From a virus: 53,933 nt of DNA. Positions 38,498-47,491 of the stretch are shown one piece after another (within the stretch, counting starts at the first letter, position 1; each line of letters starts with the position of its first letter). Below the pieces are notes generated by a model. The model did not search any database and was not told the origin of the DNA. It worked only from the letters and a program-made list of their open reading frames with translations. Location: IMG/VR virus record IMGVR_UViG_3300027973_000070, positions 1 to 53,933 of that record, one strand, 5' to 3'. A program made the position numbers and the translations under genes.

Positions 38498-40693
38498 TTA
38501 ACCTCCACGTGCTTTTTGCAGACGCCTTAATTTTTCTGAATAGGTTTCTTTCTTTTCAGTAATAATTTCGGTTGGCTTCACAACAGGAGCGGCTGGCCTT
38601 GGAGAAACAGCGGCGGCTTCTTGTTCTGCTCTCTGTAAGGCTGCAATCCTTTCGCTTTCTGCTATTACCGAAGATTTGTCAGGGGCGGCGACAGGGGCCG
38701 CAGGTGCTGGCCTTGAAGTGGCCGCAGGTGCAGGTTGCGGAGCAGGGGGAGCAGGTTGCGGAGCAGGCCTTGGAGGGGCCGCAGGAGGCGCAGAGGCCGC
38801 AGGGGCCGCAGGTGGTGCGGAAGCCGCTGGAGCCGCAGGAGCGGAAGCCGCTGGAGCAGGAGGTGGGGCCGCAGATGCCGCTGGGGGTTTCTTCTGAGAC
38901 AACAAATCCACGTTGTCTGCACGCACCCGGTCAAGCGTTTCCCTGTAGTCTGACTTGAGGGACTTGTAGTCATCGTCAACCATGAAGTCGTTGTAGGTAT
39001 AACCGGGCTTCTTGCTTTTTTGACTCCACAATTTGAAGCGGTCTTCGTCAAACATGCTTTGCAGCTTGAGTGCTTCTGACTTCAGAATCAATGCACGTTG
39101 GCTGTCTGTTGGCAAAGCGTAAATGGCTCCAAGAAGTTTTGTTTCGTAATCGGACATTGAACCTTCGCTTGGCGTCCTGTTCAACTGACGACCGCGAACT
39201 TGCAATTCCGCAAGTTTTTGCGCAAGCATTTGCAAAGCAGTCAAATCGTCCTTGGTCAGATTTGCTTCAGCAAGAGTTTTGGCAGGCAGATTGACGCTAA
39301 AGTTGCCAAAACTGATGCCCTCTTGCGCGGCGCGTGTAAGAGCGCCAAATACTCCGGGTTGGTTCATTGCCTGTGTAATTCTTGGGTTGCCTTTTGCGTA
39401 AGCAATTATGTCGTTTGAAGCGGTGATGTTTCCAAATGCCAACTCCGCCTGCGTTGCCAGCTTGATAGCTTTTTCCTCAGCACCTTTTGACCTTAATTTG
39501 GCTGTTTCTTCGTCCCCGGCTTGTTGAACGGCAATAGGCAATTTGCCTCGTGCAATGTCTATATCTCTTTGCACCTCAACTGCGGCTTTGCCAGTGGCAG
39601 CAGCAATTTCTGCTGCTACTTTCATATCTGACAGTTTTTGCGCTTGGGTTATTTCACCCGGCGCAAGCGCCAATTGCTCCGCAACTTTTTGGTCTGTTAC
39701 CAATTCTTGGGCGGTTTTTGCAATCAAGTTGTTGTAATCTACGTCGGAAATGTTTTTTCTTGTTCCATCTTTTCCAGCCAAGTTGCGAACCTGCTCTTGC
39801 TCTAACCAACCCTTGTCATCAAAATATTGAAGTAACGCTTTTTCGTTGCCAGTTTTGTTATATTCTTTTAACTTGGCTTGGTACTCAGCGTACTCTGCTA
39901 CGTCCATTGAACGCTTAGTGGTAAGACCGCGAGGGACGACATCGCGTTTATCTTGGCCTAATTTTTCTCGTTCAAAACCAAGCCTCTCGCGGTCGATGAG
40001 GTTTTTCTCATCGGCTTCTTGAGACCTACGCATTTCTTGCAAGAAAGGAAGTATTTTGGGGTAAGAGCGAGCCATCAGCAACACTTCATCGGTAACTTTT
40101 ATGCGCCCTTGAACGGCTGCATTCAACACTTGCTGGGGGTTCTGACCAGCAGGAACAGCAGCAGTAGGAGCGACCATAGGCGGCATTGTGCGACCAGCCT
40201 CGCCGGGAGCCTGCGTGATAGGAGCAGGAACACCAGCGGGAGCGGTTCTGCCCATCAGCTTGTTGACAAAGGCATCACCACCCAACTGCTGGCGTAATTC
40301 CATCTCTTTGCCCGCCAGTTCCATCTCCAATTTTTGGTTCTCTCTCTGGCGGAGCATTTCCTTCTCTGCCTCTACTCCAGCGTTTTCTGCGGCATACCCC
40401 AAGGACTCGCCAAACGAACCCGTCTTGGTGGGTTTTAAGAAGCCTGCGGCGGTCTGCATCAAGACAGGGTCAAACATCCTGTTCTTGCGGTCGTCCAATC
40501 CTGCGCGAAGACGCAAGAGAATATTGTTCATCGCCTCGCGCTGGTCGCTTAGGTCGTCAGTAACCGACTCTTTTAACCCAGTTGACTTGGTTATCTCTTC
40601 AATGTTTTCAGCTTGTTTTTCACCTGCGTCAAATTTACCCCCAACTTGCTGAGGTTTCATTTGGCTTAATGCGCCCTGTGCTGGAATTGCCAT
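38498..40693 (-). CDS. Internal virion/ejection-like protein, coiled coil with Pro-Ala tail
   Basis: 731 residues. The first half is strongly helical (EKEMLRQRENQKLEMELAGK, AEIAAATGKAAVEVQRDIDI). Its last ~130 residues are a Pro/Ala-rich disordered tail built from AASAPPAAP-like repeats, closing with a basic helix (ETYSEKLRRLQKARGG). It lies between the transglycosylase and a Gln-rich ejection-like gene. Size, helicity and neighbours suggest an inner core or ejection protein. No enzymatic motif seen. Confidence 0.6.
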   Translation of the reverse strand: MAIPAQGALSQMKPQQVGGKFDAGEKQAENIEEITKSTGLKESVTDDLSDQREAMNNILLRLRAGLDDRKNRMFDPVLMQTAAGFLKPTKTGSFGESLGYAAENAGVEAEKEMLRQRENQKLEMELAGKEMELRQQLGGDAFVNKLMGRTAPAGVPAPITQAPGEAGRTMPPMVAPTAAVPAGQNPQQVLNAAVQGRIKVTDEVLLMARSYPKILPFLQEMRRSQEADEKNLIDRERLGFEREKLGQDKRDVVPRGLTTKRSMDVAEYAEYQAKLKEYNKTGNEKALLQYFDDKGWLEQEQVRNLAGKDGTRKNISDVDYNNLIAKTAQELVTDQKVAEQLALAPGEITQAQKLSDMKVAAEIAAATGKAAVEVQRDIDIARGKLPIAVQQAGDEETAKLRSKGAEEKAIKLATQAELAFGNITASNDIIAYAKGNPRITQAMNQPGVFGALTRAAQEGISFGNFSVNLPAKTLAEANLTKDDLTALQMLAQKLAELQVRGRQLNRTPSEGSMSDYETKLLGAIYALPTDSQRALILKSEALKLQSMFDEDRFKLWSQKSKKPGYTYNDFMVDDDYKSLKSDYRETLDRVRADNVDLLSQKKPPAASAAPPPAPAASAPAAPAASAPPAAPAASAPPAAPPRPAPQPAPPAPQPAPAATSRPAPAAPVAAPDKSSVIAESERIAALQRAEQEAAAVSPRPAAPVVKPTEIITEKKETYSEKLRRLQKARGG

Positions 40694-40696
40694 TTT

Positions 40697-41731
40697 TTAC
40701 CCCACTAAGTAGCCATCGACATCGTAAAAATTTCCGTTGCCGTCGTGATATTCTGAGCCAGAAGGAGCCATGCCGCCATCGGCAAGACGTACACCGCCAC
40801 CCGATTTAAAAGTGCTTGTTTTTACTGGAGTAGCTGGTGTTCCTGACTTCTTGGCGTTTTCTGTTAATGCCTTGTAATACTCGGTTTCAGCATCCGTTTT
40901 AGCAGTGTTGGGGAACAACGAAGCAAACATAGTACCCAAGCCAGCAATCTGTGACAACGGACTGCCTGAATATGCTGTGCCAGTTTCTGTGCCAGTCGTC
41001 TGCGTAGTCCTGCCCATAGGCATTTGGTAGCCTTGGAGCAACTTGGCAAACTGCTGGGTTTGTGCCATTGGGTAGTCGAGCAGCTTCTGGCCTTGCGCCT
41101 GTTGTTGAGAGCCGTAGTCGGACATGGTCTTCAGACCAGCCAGCCCTAAACCCTGCTGGGCTTGGCCCAAGTTCTCAAACCCCTGCCCAGCCTGTAGGGC
41201 GCGAGTCAGGTCTGCCTGAGCCTGACTTCCTGCGGTTGTGTAGCCTTGCTGAAGCGCCTGCATCTGCTTGCCCAGCAAGTCAGCTTGGATGTCGCGCAAA
41301 GAGTTTCCAGTAATCTGAGACTGACGACGAGAACCAAACTGACCAGAGCCAATAGCCGCCGCGCCAAGGTTGGGCAGGATGTTTTCTTGGACATTGCGCT
41401 CAGTCAGGCGACCCATCTCATCCACCACACTTGAGGTGTAGGGGTTCATGTAGTCAGCAATGACATCAGGAACCGTTGTAGCGCCCGCCTCGCCCAGCAA
41501 TTGGGACGCTGCACCCATAGACCCCGCGCCAGCAAACGCAACGTCTGGGGCCATCTGGAAGGCTTGCTGCTGCAAAGGGCTGAAGCCAGCAATACCGCCC
41601 TGCTGGACAGCGTTCTGGCCTAAATTGGCAATGTCTTGCAGGTAGTTCGTGTAAAACTCTGGAGCCGACTGTTGGTCTTCCGTCGTCTTGGTAATCGGGG
41701 GCAGTGGGTCACCCTGAAATAAGCCAGCCAT
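40697..41731 (-). CDS. Gln/Ala-rich ejection-like virion protein
   Basis: 344 residues. Segments such as FSPLQQQAFQMAPDVAFAGA, YMNPYTSSVVDEMGRLTERN, and GSGQFGSRRQSQITGNSLRD recur in internal virion proteins of marine and freshwater phages. Long Gln/Ala helices follow (ALQQGYTTAGSQAQADLTRA). A Lys-Gly-Gly motif (FKSGGGVRLADGGMAPSG) ends it. It shares one base (TAATG) with the gene upstream. A role in the core or DNA ejection is inferred. Confidence 0.65.
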   Translation of the reverse strand: MAGLFQGDPLPPITKTTEDQQSAPEFYTNYLQDIANLGQNAVQQGGIAGFSPLQQQAFQMAPDVAFAGAGSMGAASQLLGEAGATTVPDVIADYMNPYTSSVVDEMGRLTERNVQENILPNLGAAAIGSGQFGSRRQSQITGNSLRDIQADLLGKQMQALQQGYTTAGSQAQADLTRALQAGQGFENLGQAQQGLGLAGLKTMSDYGSQQQAQGQKLLDYPMAQTQQFAKLLQGYQMPMGRTTQTTGTETGTAYSGSPLSQIAGLGTMFASLFPNTAKTDAETEYYKALTENAKKSGTPATPVKTSTFKSGGGVRLADGGMAPSGSEYHDGNGNFYDVDGYLVG

Positions 41732-44484
41732 TATCTTGCTCCTTTGAGATACGAGGTTAGCACTTTTGTCTTGGGCGGTATTTTATTGATGGGTGCTGAC
41801 CGCTTGTGGGCGCGGATGTTCTCGCGGAACCTGTCCAAAGCCTGTGCGCCTGCCTTGGTCGAGCCATTGCCAATCTGCGCAACAATTTCAGAATCAAACA
41901 CGTATTCGCCATCCGCAAGCATTGCCGGGATGTCGTCAGACTGGCCGTCGCCTTCTCCATGTACAGCGGAACCTTGACGGAAGTCCATGCGGCCCTGAGT
42001 CATTGGCACGTTGGAAACGTGAGACAACCCACCCCTGCGCATTTGGGGAGGCATCCCCTGCTGAGGCATCATGGGCGACATTTGTTGTGGAGCCATTGGC
42101 GGAGCCTGCTGTGGCAACCTTTGTTGTTGGGCTTGTTGTGCAGGTTGTTGCTGCCCCACTTGAGTCATCATCTCTGGGGGGTTCATAGGGGGCTGTGGGC
42201 GCATTCCCAAGTTTGCCAAGATGTCCGCAGGTTGCCCAAAGGTGTAGTACGAGGACACAGGAGTCGCCATAGAAGACAGACCGCCAGAGGCCATCCCCTC
42301 GGCGGCAACCTCTTCGTCGGCGGCAACCTCTTCGTAGCCGTAGTCGCCTTCGTTCACCGGGTTGTAGCCGGGGGCGTTCAGGTTCCGCAACAACTCCTCG
42401 TTTGGCGTGTAGTCGTCGCCACTTGTGCCGTAGTCTTCGTAGCCAACAAAGTTGGTCGGGCCAATTCCAAAGTCAGTGGTGCGTGGGTTGATAGCGCCGA
42501 CCTTCGACATATCAAAACCTTGATATTGCTCACCACCGCCAGAATCATTGCCAAGCAAAGAAGCAACCAAAGCGCCAGCGCCAGCCGCTGGAAGTGCGCC
42601 AATTATTTTTGCAACCGTTTCGTCGCTTGCGCCAGTTAAATTTTGGAAGCCTTTCGATACGGTATTTCCTATATTGTCGAAGGAAAAAGGATTGCCACTG
42701 GTCGCCACGGCTTTGGTGGTGACGTTAGGGTCATAGACCGTGCCGTATTCTGGGTCGTCAAAAGTGTAGTATGTGCCATCGCTGTAATATTGAGTGTAGG
42801 TTCCATCTTTGTTGTCAACAGACTTGCGGACGGTCACATCATCAATTGCTGTATCGTATGTGCCAGAGGATGCAACGGGATACGGGTCTTCAAGAGTGCT
42901 AGATATTTCATTCCCGTTATAATCTACGGTCACATAACCTCGATTTTCATCGTAATAGGTGTAGGAATTGTCGCCGTTATCGGTGTACTGGACATCGCTA
43001 CGAAATACATCTCCACCGGGTGCGTAGCCTGCTACTCCGCCTTTGTTCATCATAGTCATCAAGCCTCCGCGTTTTGCGTACTCTTCACCAGAATAATCCG
43101 TGTAGTCGTTGTAGTCTGTGTAGCCGCCATTGTCTACGTAATCATCGCTGACCGCATAATCCGCGTTATCTACGTAATCAGTGCCGTCTGGATAATTGGT
43201 GTAGTCGTCGTAGTTAAAGTCTGTAGTCCACTCGCCGTCACCGCCCAGTGTCCATTCAGCGCCAGTGTCTGGGTCTGTGTAGGAGGTAAATTCTGGTTCT
43301 TCCGCCTCCACAGCATCTTCTGGAATGGAGCCGTCAGCGTAGTACGCCAAGTCATACCCACCATCATCATTCATGGTGTAGTAGTTTCCCTCGCCGTCTT
43401 GGAAGTATTGAGTACCCTCAGAACCTTCACTGACTCCGTCGCCGCTGGTTGTATCAATTGTTTCGCCATCTCCACCGCCGCTTGCGGCATCTTGATTGGC
43501 TTCATCATAAATTGATTCAACTTCCGCTGGGTTTACATTTGTATCGGCCACCATGCCCGTAATAACCCCGCTGGAGTCATAGGTTGTAATCATGCCGTCT
43601 TCAAAAACAGAATAAGTTCCGTTGCCATTGTCTACAGCGCCCTCTGGAGGCGCACCTGTCCCTTCTAATGCTTTTGCTCGGTCAAGTTCTGCTTGAATTT
43701 GTTCTTCAGTCAATACCGTGCTAGTGATTGGTTTTGTTCCGCCCGCAGGAGTCTTTGTACCCCCCACAGGGGTCTTGGTTCCGCCAATAGGTGTTTTTGT
43801 ACCACCAGCAGGTGTAGGGCCAGTTTTAACCACCGTTGGCTTGCCAGTAATCTTGTCGATGATTAGCTTTGTTCCAGCACCAATCGCCGCGCCCGTGAGC
43901 GAGTTGACTAGTGTGTTTGTGGCCGTACTTGGCTTTGTAACGACAGGCTTGACTACAGAAGTGGGAGTCGTCTTTGTCGTAATTACAGGCTTTGTTGTAG
44001 TTACAGGTTTTGTTGTGACGACAGGCTTGGTCGTAACAGTTGGCTTGACCGCTGGGGTTGTTACCTTGGGCGTAGTGGTCTTTGTTGTCGGCGTAGTGGT
44101 CTTGGATGTCAGCGTAGACTTGGTCGGCAAAAGAGTCTTTGGGGCAAGCGTAGTCCTTGGAACCATGCTAGTCTTTGTGGTCAAAGATGCAGGCGGCTTT
44201 GTAGGTAAAGTTGCTTTTTGTGCTGGCGGCAAAGTTAGCTTGTTTGTTGGGCTTGTAACCGTCGAGGTGACTGGAGGAGGACTTGCGCCGCCACCCATAG
44301 GGGTTGTACCAGTGTTTAGGCTTGAACGAGTACCAGAGCCTTCAGAAGTCATTGAGCCAGAAGTGCGACCAGTCAATGAAGGACGGTCGTTCAAATTGCT
44401 GATGACGCTTTTCAGTGGCGCAACGTCAAAATCTTTAGCCTCTGGAAGTTGCTTGGTTGATGTGCGTTTTTTCAAAATCGCCAT
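41731..44484 (-). CDS. Large low-complexity virion protein with conserved C-terminal module
   Basis: 917 residues. Residues ~60-240 are Thr/Lys/Pro-rich (TKPVVTTKPV and GGTKTPxG repeats). The middle is Asp/Tyr-rich (DYVDNADYAVSDDYVDNGGY). Gly-Gly motifs follow (AKRGGLMTMMNKGGVAGYAPG). The C-terminal ~100 residues carry a recurring phage module, DGQSDDIPAMLADGEYV, then GNGSTKAGAQALDRFRENIR. The layout suggests a disordered cell-wall- or DNA-contacting protein packed in or near the core, with an anchoring C-terminus. Role inferred. Confidence 0.6.
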   Translation of the reverse strand: MAILKKRTSTKQLPEAKDFDVAPLKSVISNLNDRPSLTGRTSGSMTSEGSGTRSSLNTGTTPMGGGASPPPVTSTVTSPTNKLTLPPAQKATLPTKPPASLTTKTSMVPRTTLAPKTLLPTKSTLTSKTTTPTTKTTTPKVTTPAVKPTVTTKPVVTTKPVTTTKPVITTKTTPTSVVKPVVTKPSTATNTLVNSLTGAAIGAGTKLIIDKITGKPTVVKTGPTPAGGTKTPIGGTKTPVGGTKTPAGGTKPITSTVLTEEQIQAELDRAKALEGTGAPPEGAVDNGNGTYSVFEDGMITTYDSSGVITGMVADTNVNPAEVESIYDEANQDAASGGGDGETIDTTSGDGVSEGSEGTQYFQDGEGNYYTMNDDGGYDLAYYADGSIPEDAVEAEEPEFTSYTDPDTGAEWTLGGDGEWTTDFNYDDYTNYPDGTDYVDNADYAVSDDYVDNGGYTDYNDYTDYSGEEYAKRGGLMTMMNKGGVAGYAPGGDVFRSDVQYTDNGDNSYTYYDENRGYVTVDYNGNEISSTLEDPYPVASSGTYDTAIDDVTVRKSVDNKDGTYTQYYSDGTYYTFDDPEYGTVYDPNVTTKAVATSGNPFSFDNIGNTVSKGFQNLTGASDETVAKIIGALPAAGAGALVASLLGNDSGGGEQYQGFDMSKVGAINPRTTDFGIGPTNFVGYEDYGTSGDDYTPNEELLRNLNAPGYNPVNEGDYGYEEVAADEEVAAEGMASGGLSSMATPVSSYYTFGQPADILANLGMRPQPPMNPPEMMTQVGQQQPAQQAQQQRLPQQAPPMAPQQMSPMMPQQGMPPQMRRGGLSHVSNVPMTQGRMDFRQGSAVHGEGDGQSDDIPAMLADGEYVFDSEIVAQIGNGSTKAGAQALDRFRENIRAHKRSAPINKIPPKTKVLTSYLKGAR

Positions 44485-44486
44485 TT

Positions 44487-47183
44487 TTATCCTGCCTTTT
44501 TAACCAGTGAGGTCAAGCCTGCAATATTGCTCACAGGGCTTAGTTTTGCGGTGCTTGCCAAAGTTTTAGCTGGGCCAACCGCTGTTGGTTTTTTGATTGG
44601 AACCGCTTTTTGAATCGGTATCAATTTAGCCACATCCATCCTTGCCGGGGGCTTGACAGCCGCTGGCCTGATGCTTGCCGACCGCAAGCCGCCAACAGGT
44701 CTAGCCGCTGTCGGTCTCCTGTTCAAGGATGACTTGATTAAGCTACCAATAGTGGAAATCACAGGTTTTGCAATGTCAATGGCTTTTATTCCTGATGACG
44801 AAGCTATTTTTTCTTGAGGTGCTTCCGTTAGAACCGCATTCAATCCACCAATAGGTTGTTCTTCTGTTTCGTCTTTTGCCAAAGTCTTGACAACATCAGG
44901 AACTTCCGCTTCAGAAATAACTGCACCTTCTTGACTTTGAGTGTCAGGTAAATTTATAGGCTGAAAAGTTTCCGACACGGAAGCCAACGGGCTAGTTGTG
45001 CTTACAGACGCTACTTCTGAAGGAGTTTCTGATGCATCATTGAAATCAATATTTTCAGAAACTGCGGCCAATGCACCAGTTGGTGCGCTACTTGTGACTG
45101 CGTAGTCTGGGAACGCTTCTGCAATATCTACAACTTCTTTTGGAATATTTGTTGCCGTATCGGCCACCACAGCATCGCCAGTAGTTGCGCCTGTTGCGGC
45201 GATTAAATCTTTGAAATCAGAAGTGGTTTGTCCAGTCGGCACTTCAGAAACTATTGTGTCTGCTGCACTTGTTGTACCCGCCGTTGTGCCCCCAGTGTCT
45301 GCTGTACTTGATGCAATCGTTGTACCTGCTGTACTCGTTCCATCCAATGTACCCGCTGTGGTGTCTGCTGTAGCTGCTGTCCCTGCCGTACCCGCTGTAC
45401 TCGCTGTGTCTGTTCCACTTGCTCCACTTGTTCCACTTGTTCCACTAATTCCACTAATTCCACTTGTTCCACTGGTTGAACCTGTTGAACTTGTTGAACC
45501 TGTTGTGCCTGCTTGTGCTGCGTTGTAGGCTTGCAAATCACCACCGTACTGCATGTACGTTGCAAAATCAGAAAACCCAGCGTTGGTTGCCGTCTGCAAG
45601 TTTATGGCGTCTGTGTCTACAGTTGTTGCATCGGTACTTGTCACAATATTGTTTAGCGAGTCAAAAGCGCCCTCAGTCAAATTGATAGCGCCATTACTGA
45701 ACCCATCCATTGCCGCCGTTACGCCTGCATTGATTGCGGCGTTGGTCATGGCTGTAGTTCCATCACCAGTTAGAATTGTGCTAACAATACCTGCCTTTAT
45801 GACACCGACGGCTTCTTTAGGTAATTCATCTATAGACAAGCCAGAAATAATTTTATCTGCGCCAACATTTGCAACGCCGCTTGCTAGAGAGCCAACAAAA
45901 GCATCGCCAATATTGTCACCCGTTGCGACGGCTTTGCCAGCCGACACAACAGCGTTTGTAATAATTCTTGTTGCCGTTTCATTTCCAACAACTTCTTGTA
46001 CTACGTTGCTAATTCCGGGAGTAAAAGAGGCTCCAGCAACACTTAGCACCGCATTGGTAAATGCCTTTTCAACGGGCACACCTGTTGCCAGTTGAATACC
46101 AGTATTCAATATCGTGCTGCCAACCGTGGTTGCAAAAGCGGTTGCTGCTGCCCCCGCAGCCGCTGCTCCCGCTGCGGTAGCACCACCCGCCAAAGCCGCC
46201 GCTGATGCTGCGGAGGCGCTAGTGACTAAACCAGAACTGACTAAAGATTGCCCAATAGCGGCCCCTGCACCGGGGGCCAATACATTGATGGCTAACGCCA
46301 CTATAAGCGGGGCGTTTTTAGATAACCCTAAATCAGAATCTAATTGTGCCAGTGAGTTAGATAATTCGTTGATAAACCCACTGGGGCTGGTGTTTATTAT
46401 CCCGGTGTAATTGCCTTGAGCGTCATAGGTATGTGAATATCCTTTGGTTCCCGTTGGCGCAAAATATCCTGCTAGGGCAAGCGGTGAGTACGATGCGGCT
46501 TCAACTTCCTCGCCTTGATATAACCTAGCTGCAACATCTCCCCCGGTGTAAATGGGTGTAGCACCAAAAGTTTTGGCAAATGACGCGGATTTATCTTGAA
46601 GACTTGTATCCGCTTGTTTTTGGGTTGCCAAAGCTGTTGCAGCCGCCGATTTTTGATTTTGAGTGTCAAGATACGCTTGGGTGTTTGGCACTTCAACGTA
46701 GTAAGTGCCCTCTTGGTTCTCTCGTAGTTCTCGATGCGTGCCCGTCACAGGGGCAGCAGGGGCAGGGGTAGGCTCAGATGCAGGGGCAGGGGTAGGGGCA
46801 GGGGTAGGGGCGGGAGCAGGCGTAGGGGCAGCAGAGGTGAAAATACCCTGTCCTTGACCTGCTGCGAAAGCGTTGGTTAAGGCAGCAGGAAGGCTGGAAA
46901 AAACCCCCGAACTGGCAGGAGCAGCAGCAGCAGCGCGTTGGGATTCAACAGCGGCAACTTCCGCAGCCGCCATCTCTCTGAAGGTTTCAAGTTCTTTGGC
47001 ACTGACATCCGTACCAAAACGGTCGGCAAAGTACGCCAGTCCACCAGCGTCAGGCTCTCTGCCGACGTTCTGTATGTACATCTGCCGTATTGCTTCGTTT
47101 GCCGAAGGGGTGCTGTAATCGTAATCACCATCCGCACGATACACATACCCCAAAGCCTTGCGACGATATTCTGAAATATTCAT
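44487..47183 (-). CDS. Large Ala/Thr-rich virion protein, DUF4214-like start
   Basis: 898 residues. The N-terminal ~75 residues (MNISEYRRKALGYVYRADGD, then GREPDAGGLAYFADRFG) look like a DUF4214-type repeat, in which Y-GR-PD-GL is diagnostic. An Ala/Pro region leads to a hydrophobic Ala/Gly-rich stretch (ASAASAAALAGGATAAGAAA), possibly membrane-active. A Thr/Gly/Ser repeat tract (SGTSGTSGAS) and charged C-terminal segments follow. It has no enzyme signature. It heads the ejection cassette. A membrane-spanning ejection role is only inferred. Confidence 0.6.
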   Translation of the reverse strand: MNISEYRRKALGYVYRADGDYDYSTPSANEAIRQMYIQNVGREPDAGGLAYFADRFGTDVSAKELETFREMAAAEVAAVESQRAAAAAPASSGVFSSLPAALTNAFAAGQGQGIFTSAAPTPAPAPTPAPTPAPASEPTPAPAAPVTGTHRELRENQEGTYYVEVPNTQAYLDTQNQKSAAATALATQKQADTSLQDKSASFAKTFGATPIYTGGDVAARLYQGEEVEAASYSPLALAGYFAPTGTKGYSHTYDAQGNYTGIINTSPSGFINELSNSLAQLDSDLGLSKNAPLIVALAINVLAPGAGAAIGQSLVSSGLVTSASAASAAALAGGATAAGAAAAGAAATAFATTVGSTILNTGIQLATGVPVEKAFTNAVLSVAGASFTPGISNVVQEVVGNETATRIITNAVVSAGKAVATGDNIGDAFVGSLASGVANVGADKIISGLSIDELPKEAVGVIKAGIVSTILTGDGTTAMTNAAINAGVTAAMDGFSNGAINLTEGAFDSLNNIVTSTDATTVDTDAINLQTATNAGFSDFATYMQYGGDLQAYNAAQAGTTGSTSSTGSTSGTSGISGISGTSGTSGASGTDTASTAGTAGTAATADTTAGTLDGTSTAGTTIASSTADTGGTTAGTTSAADTIVSEVPTGQTTSDFKDLIAATGATTGDAVVADTATNIPKEVVDIAEAFPDYAVTSSAPTGALAAVSENIDFNDASETPSEVASVSTTSPLASVSETFQPINLPDTQSQEGAVISEAEVPDVVKTLAKDETEEQPIGGLNAVLTEAPQEKIASSSGIKAIDIAKPVISTIGSLIKSSLNRRPTAARPVGGLRSASIRPAAVKPPARMDVAKLIPIQKAVPIKKPTAVGPAKTLASTAKLSPVSNIAGLTSLVKKAG
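45412..45510 (-). repeat. 9-base tandem repeats within the 898-residue gene
   Basis: Eleven 9-base units (plus-strand gttccactt and variants) give a Ser/Gly/Thr periodicity in the protein. It is a coding minisatellite, likely to change length by slippage, and could produce size variants. Confidence 0.8.
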
Positions 47184-47232
47184 TTTGCGGTCTTTGTTTT
47201 GAATGTGAGATAAATAATACTAGGCAAAGTTA

Positions 47233-47490
47233 TCAAGAAGGTGCATCCGTTGGCTGGTTAACAGCGCCAACTAAAGCTGTTGCCCAATCTTGCCAGTTTT
47301 CAAATATATACGGGCCGGGGATGCCCTCGTTTACAAAAATGTCGATTGCTTTTAAACCCGCCGCCCATTCTTTCCAACCCTCTTCAGAGGTGTTCATTGA
47401 TAGCTGCTGCGCCGCATATGCCTCGCACATAAGGCTCGACCACGAGTCCCACGTATGATAGCGGGGGTCGTATACGAGAGCAAGCGCCAT
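47233..47490 (-). CDS. Small protein after the tail-hub gene
   Basis: 85 residues from the ATG at 47490 (GGAAG upstream); a longer frame would overlap the gp10-like gene. MALALVYDPRYHTWDSWSSL, and later EEGWKEWAAGLKAIDIFVNE and ENWQDWATALVGAVNQP, show regularly spaced Trp. It appears next to gp10-like hubs in related phages in my recollection. Role unknown. Confidence 0.6.
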   Translation of the reverse strand: MALALVYDPRYHTWDSWSSLMCEAYAAQQLSMNTSEEGWKEWAAGLKAIDIFVNEGIPGPYIFENWQDWATALVGAVNQPTDAPS

Positions 47491-47491
47491 G

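Noticed and set aside
38676-38897. Plus-strand Gly/Ala-rich frame opposite the Pro/Ala tail
   Set aside because: Mirror image of a Pro/Ala-coding tract; Gly/Ala strings on the opposite strand are expected.
45412-45510. Short direct repeats resembling iterons of an origin
   Set aside because: The 9-base period keeps reading frame and encodes Ser/Gly/Thr in a virion protein, so protein repeat is the simpler reading.
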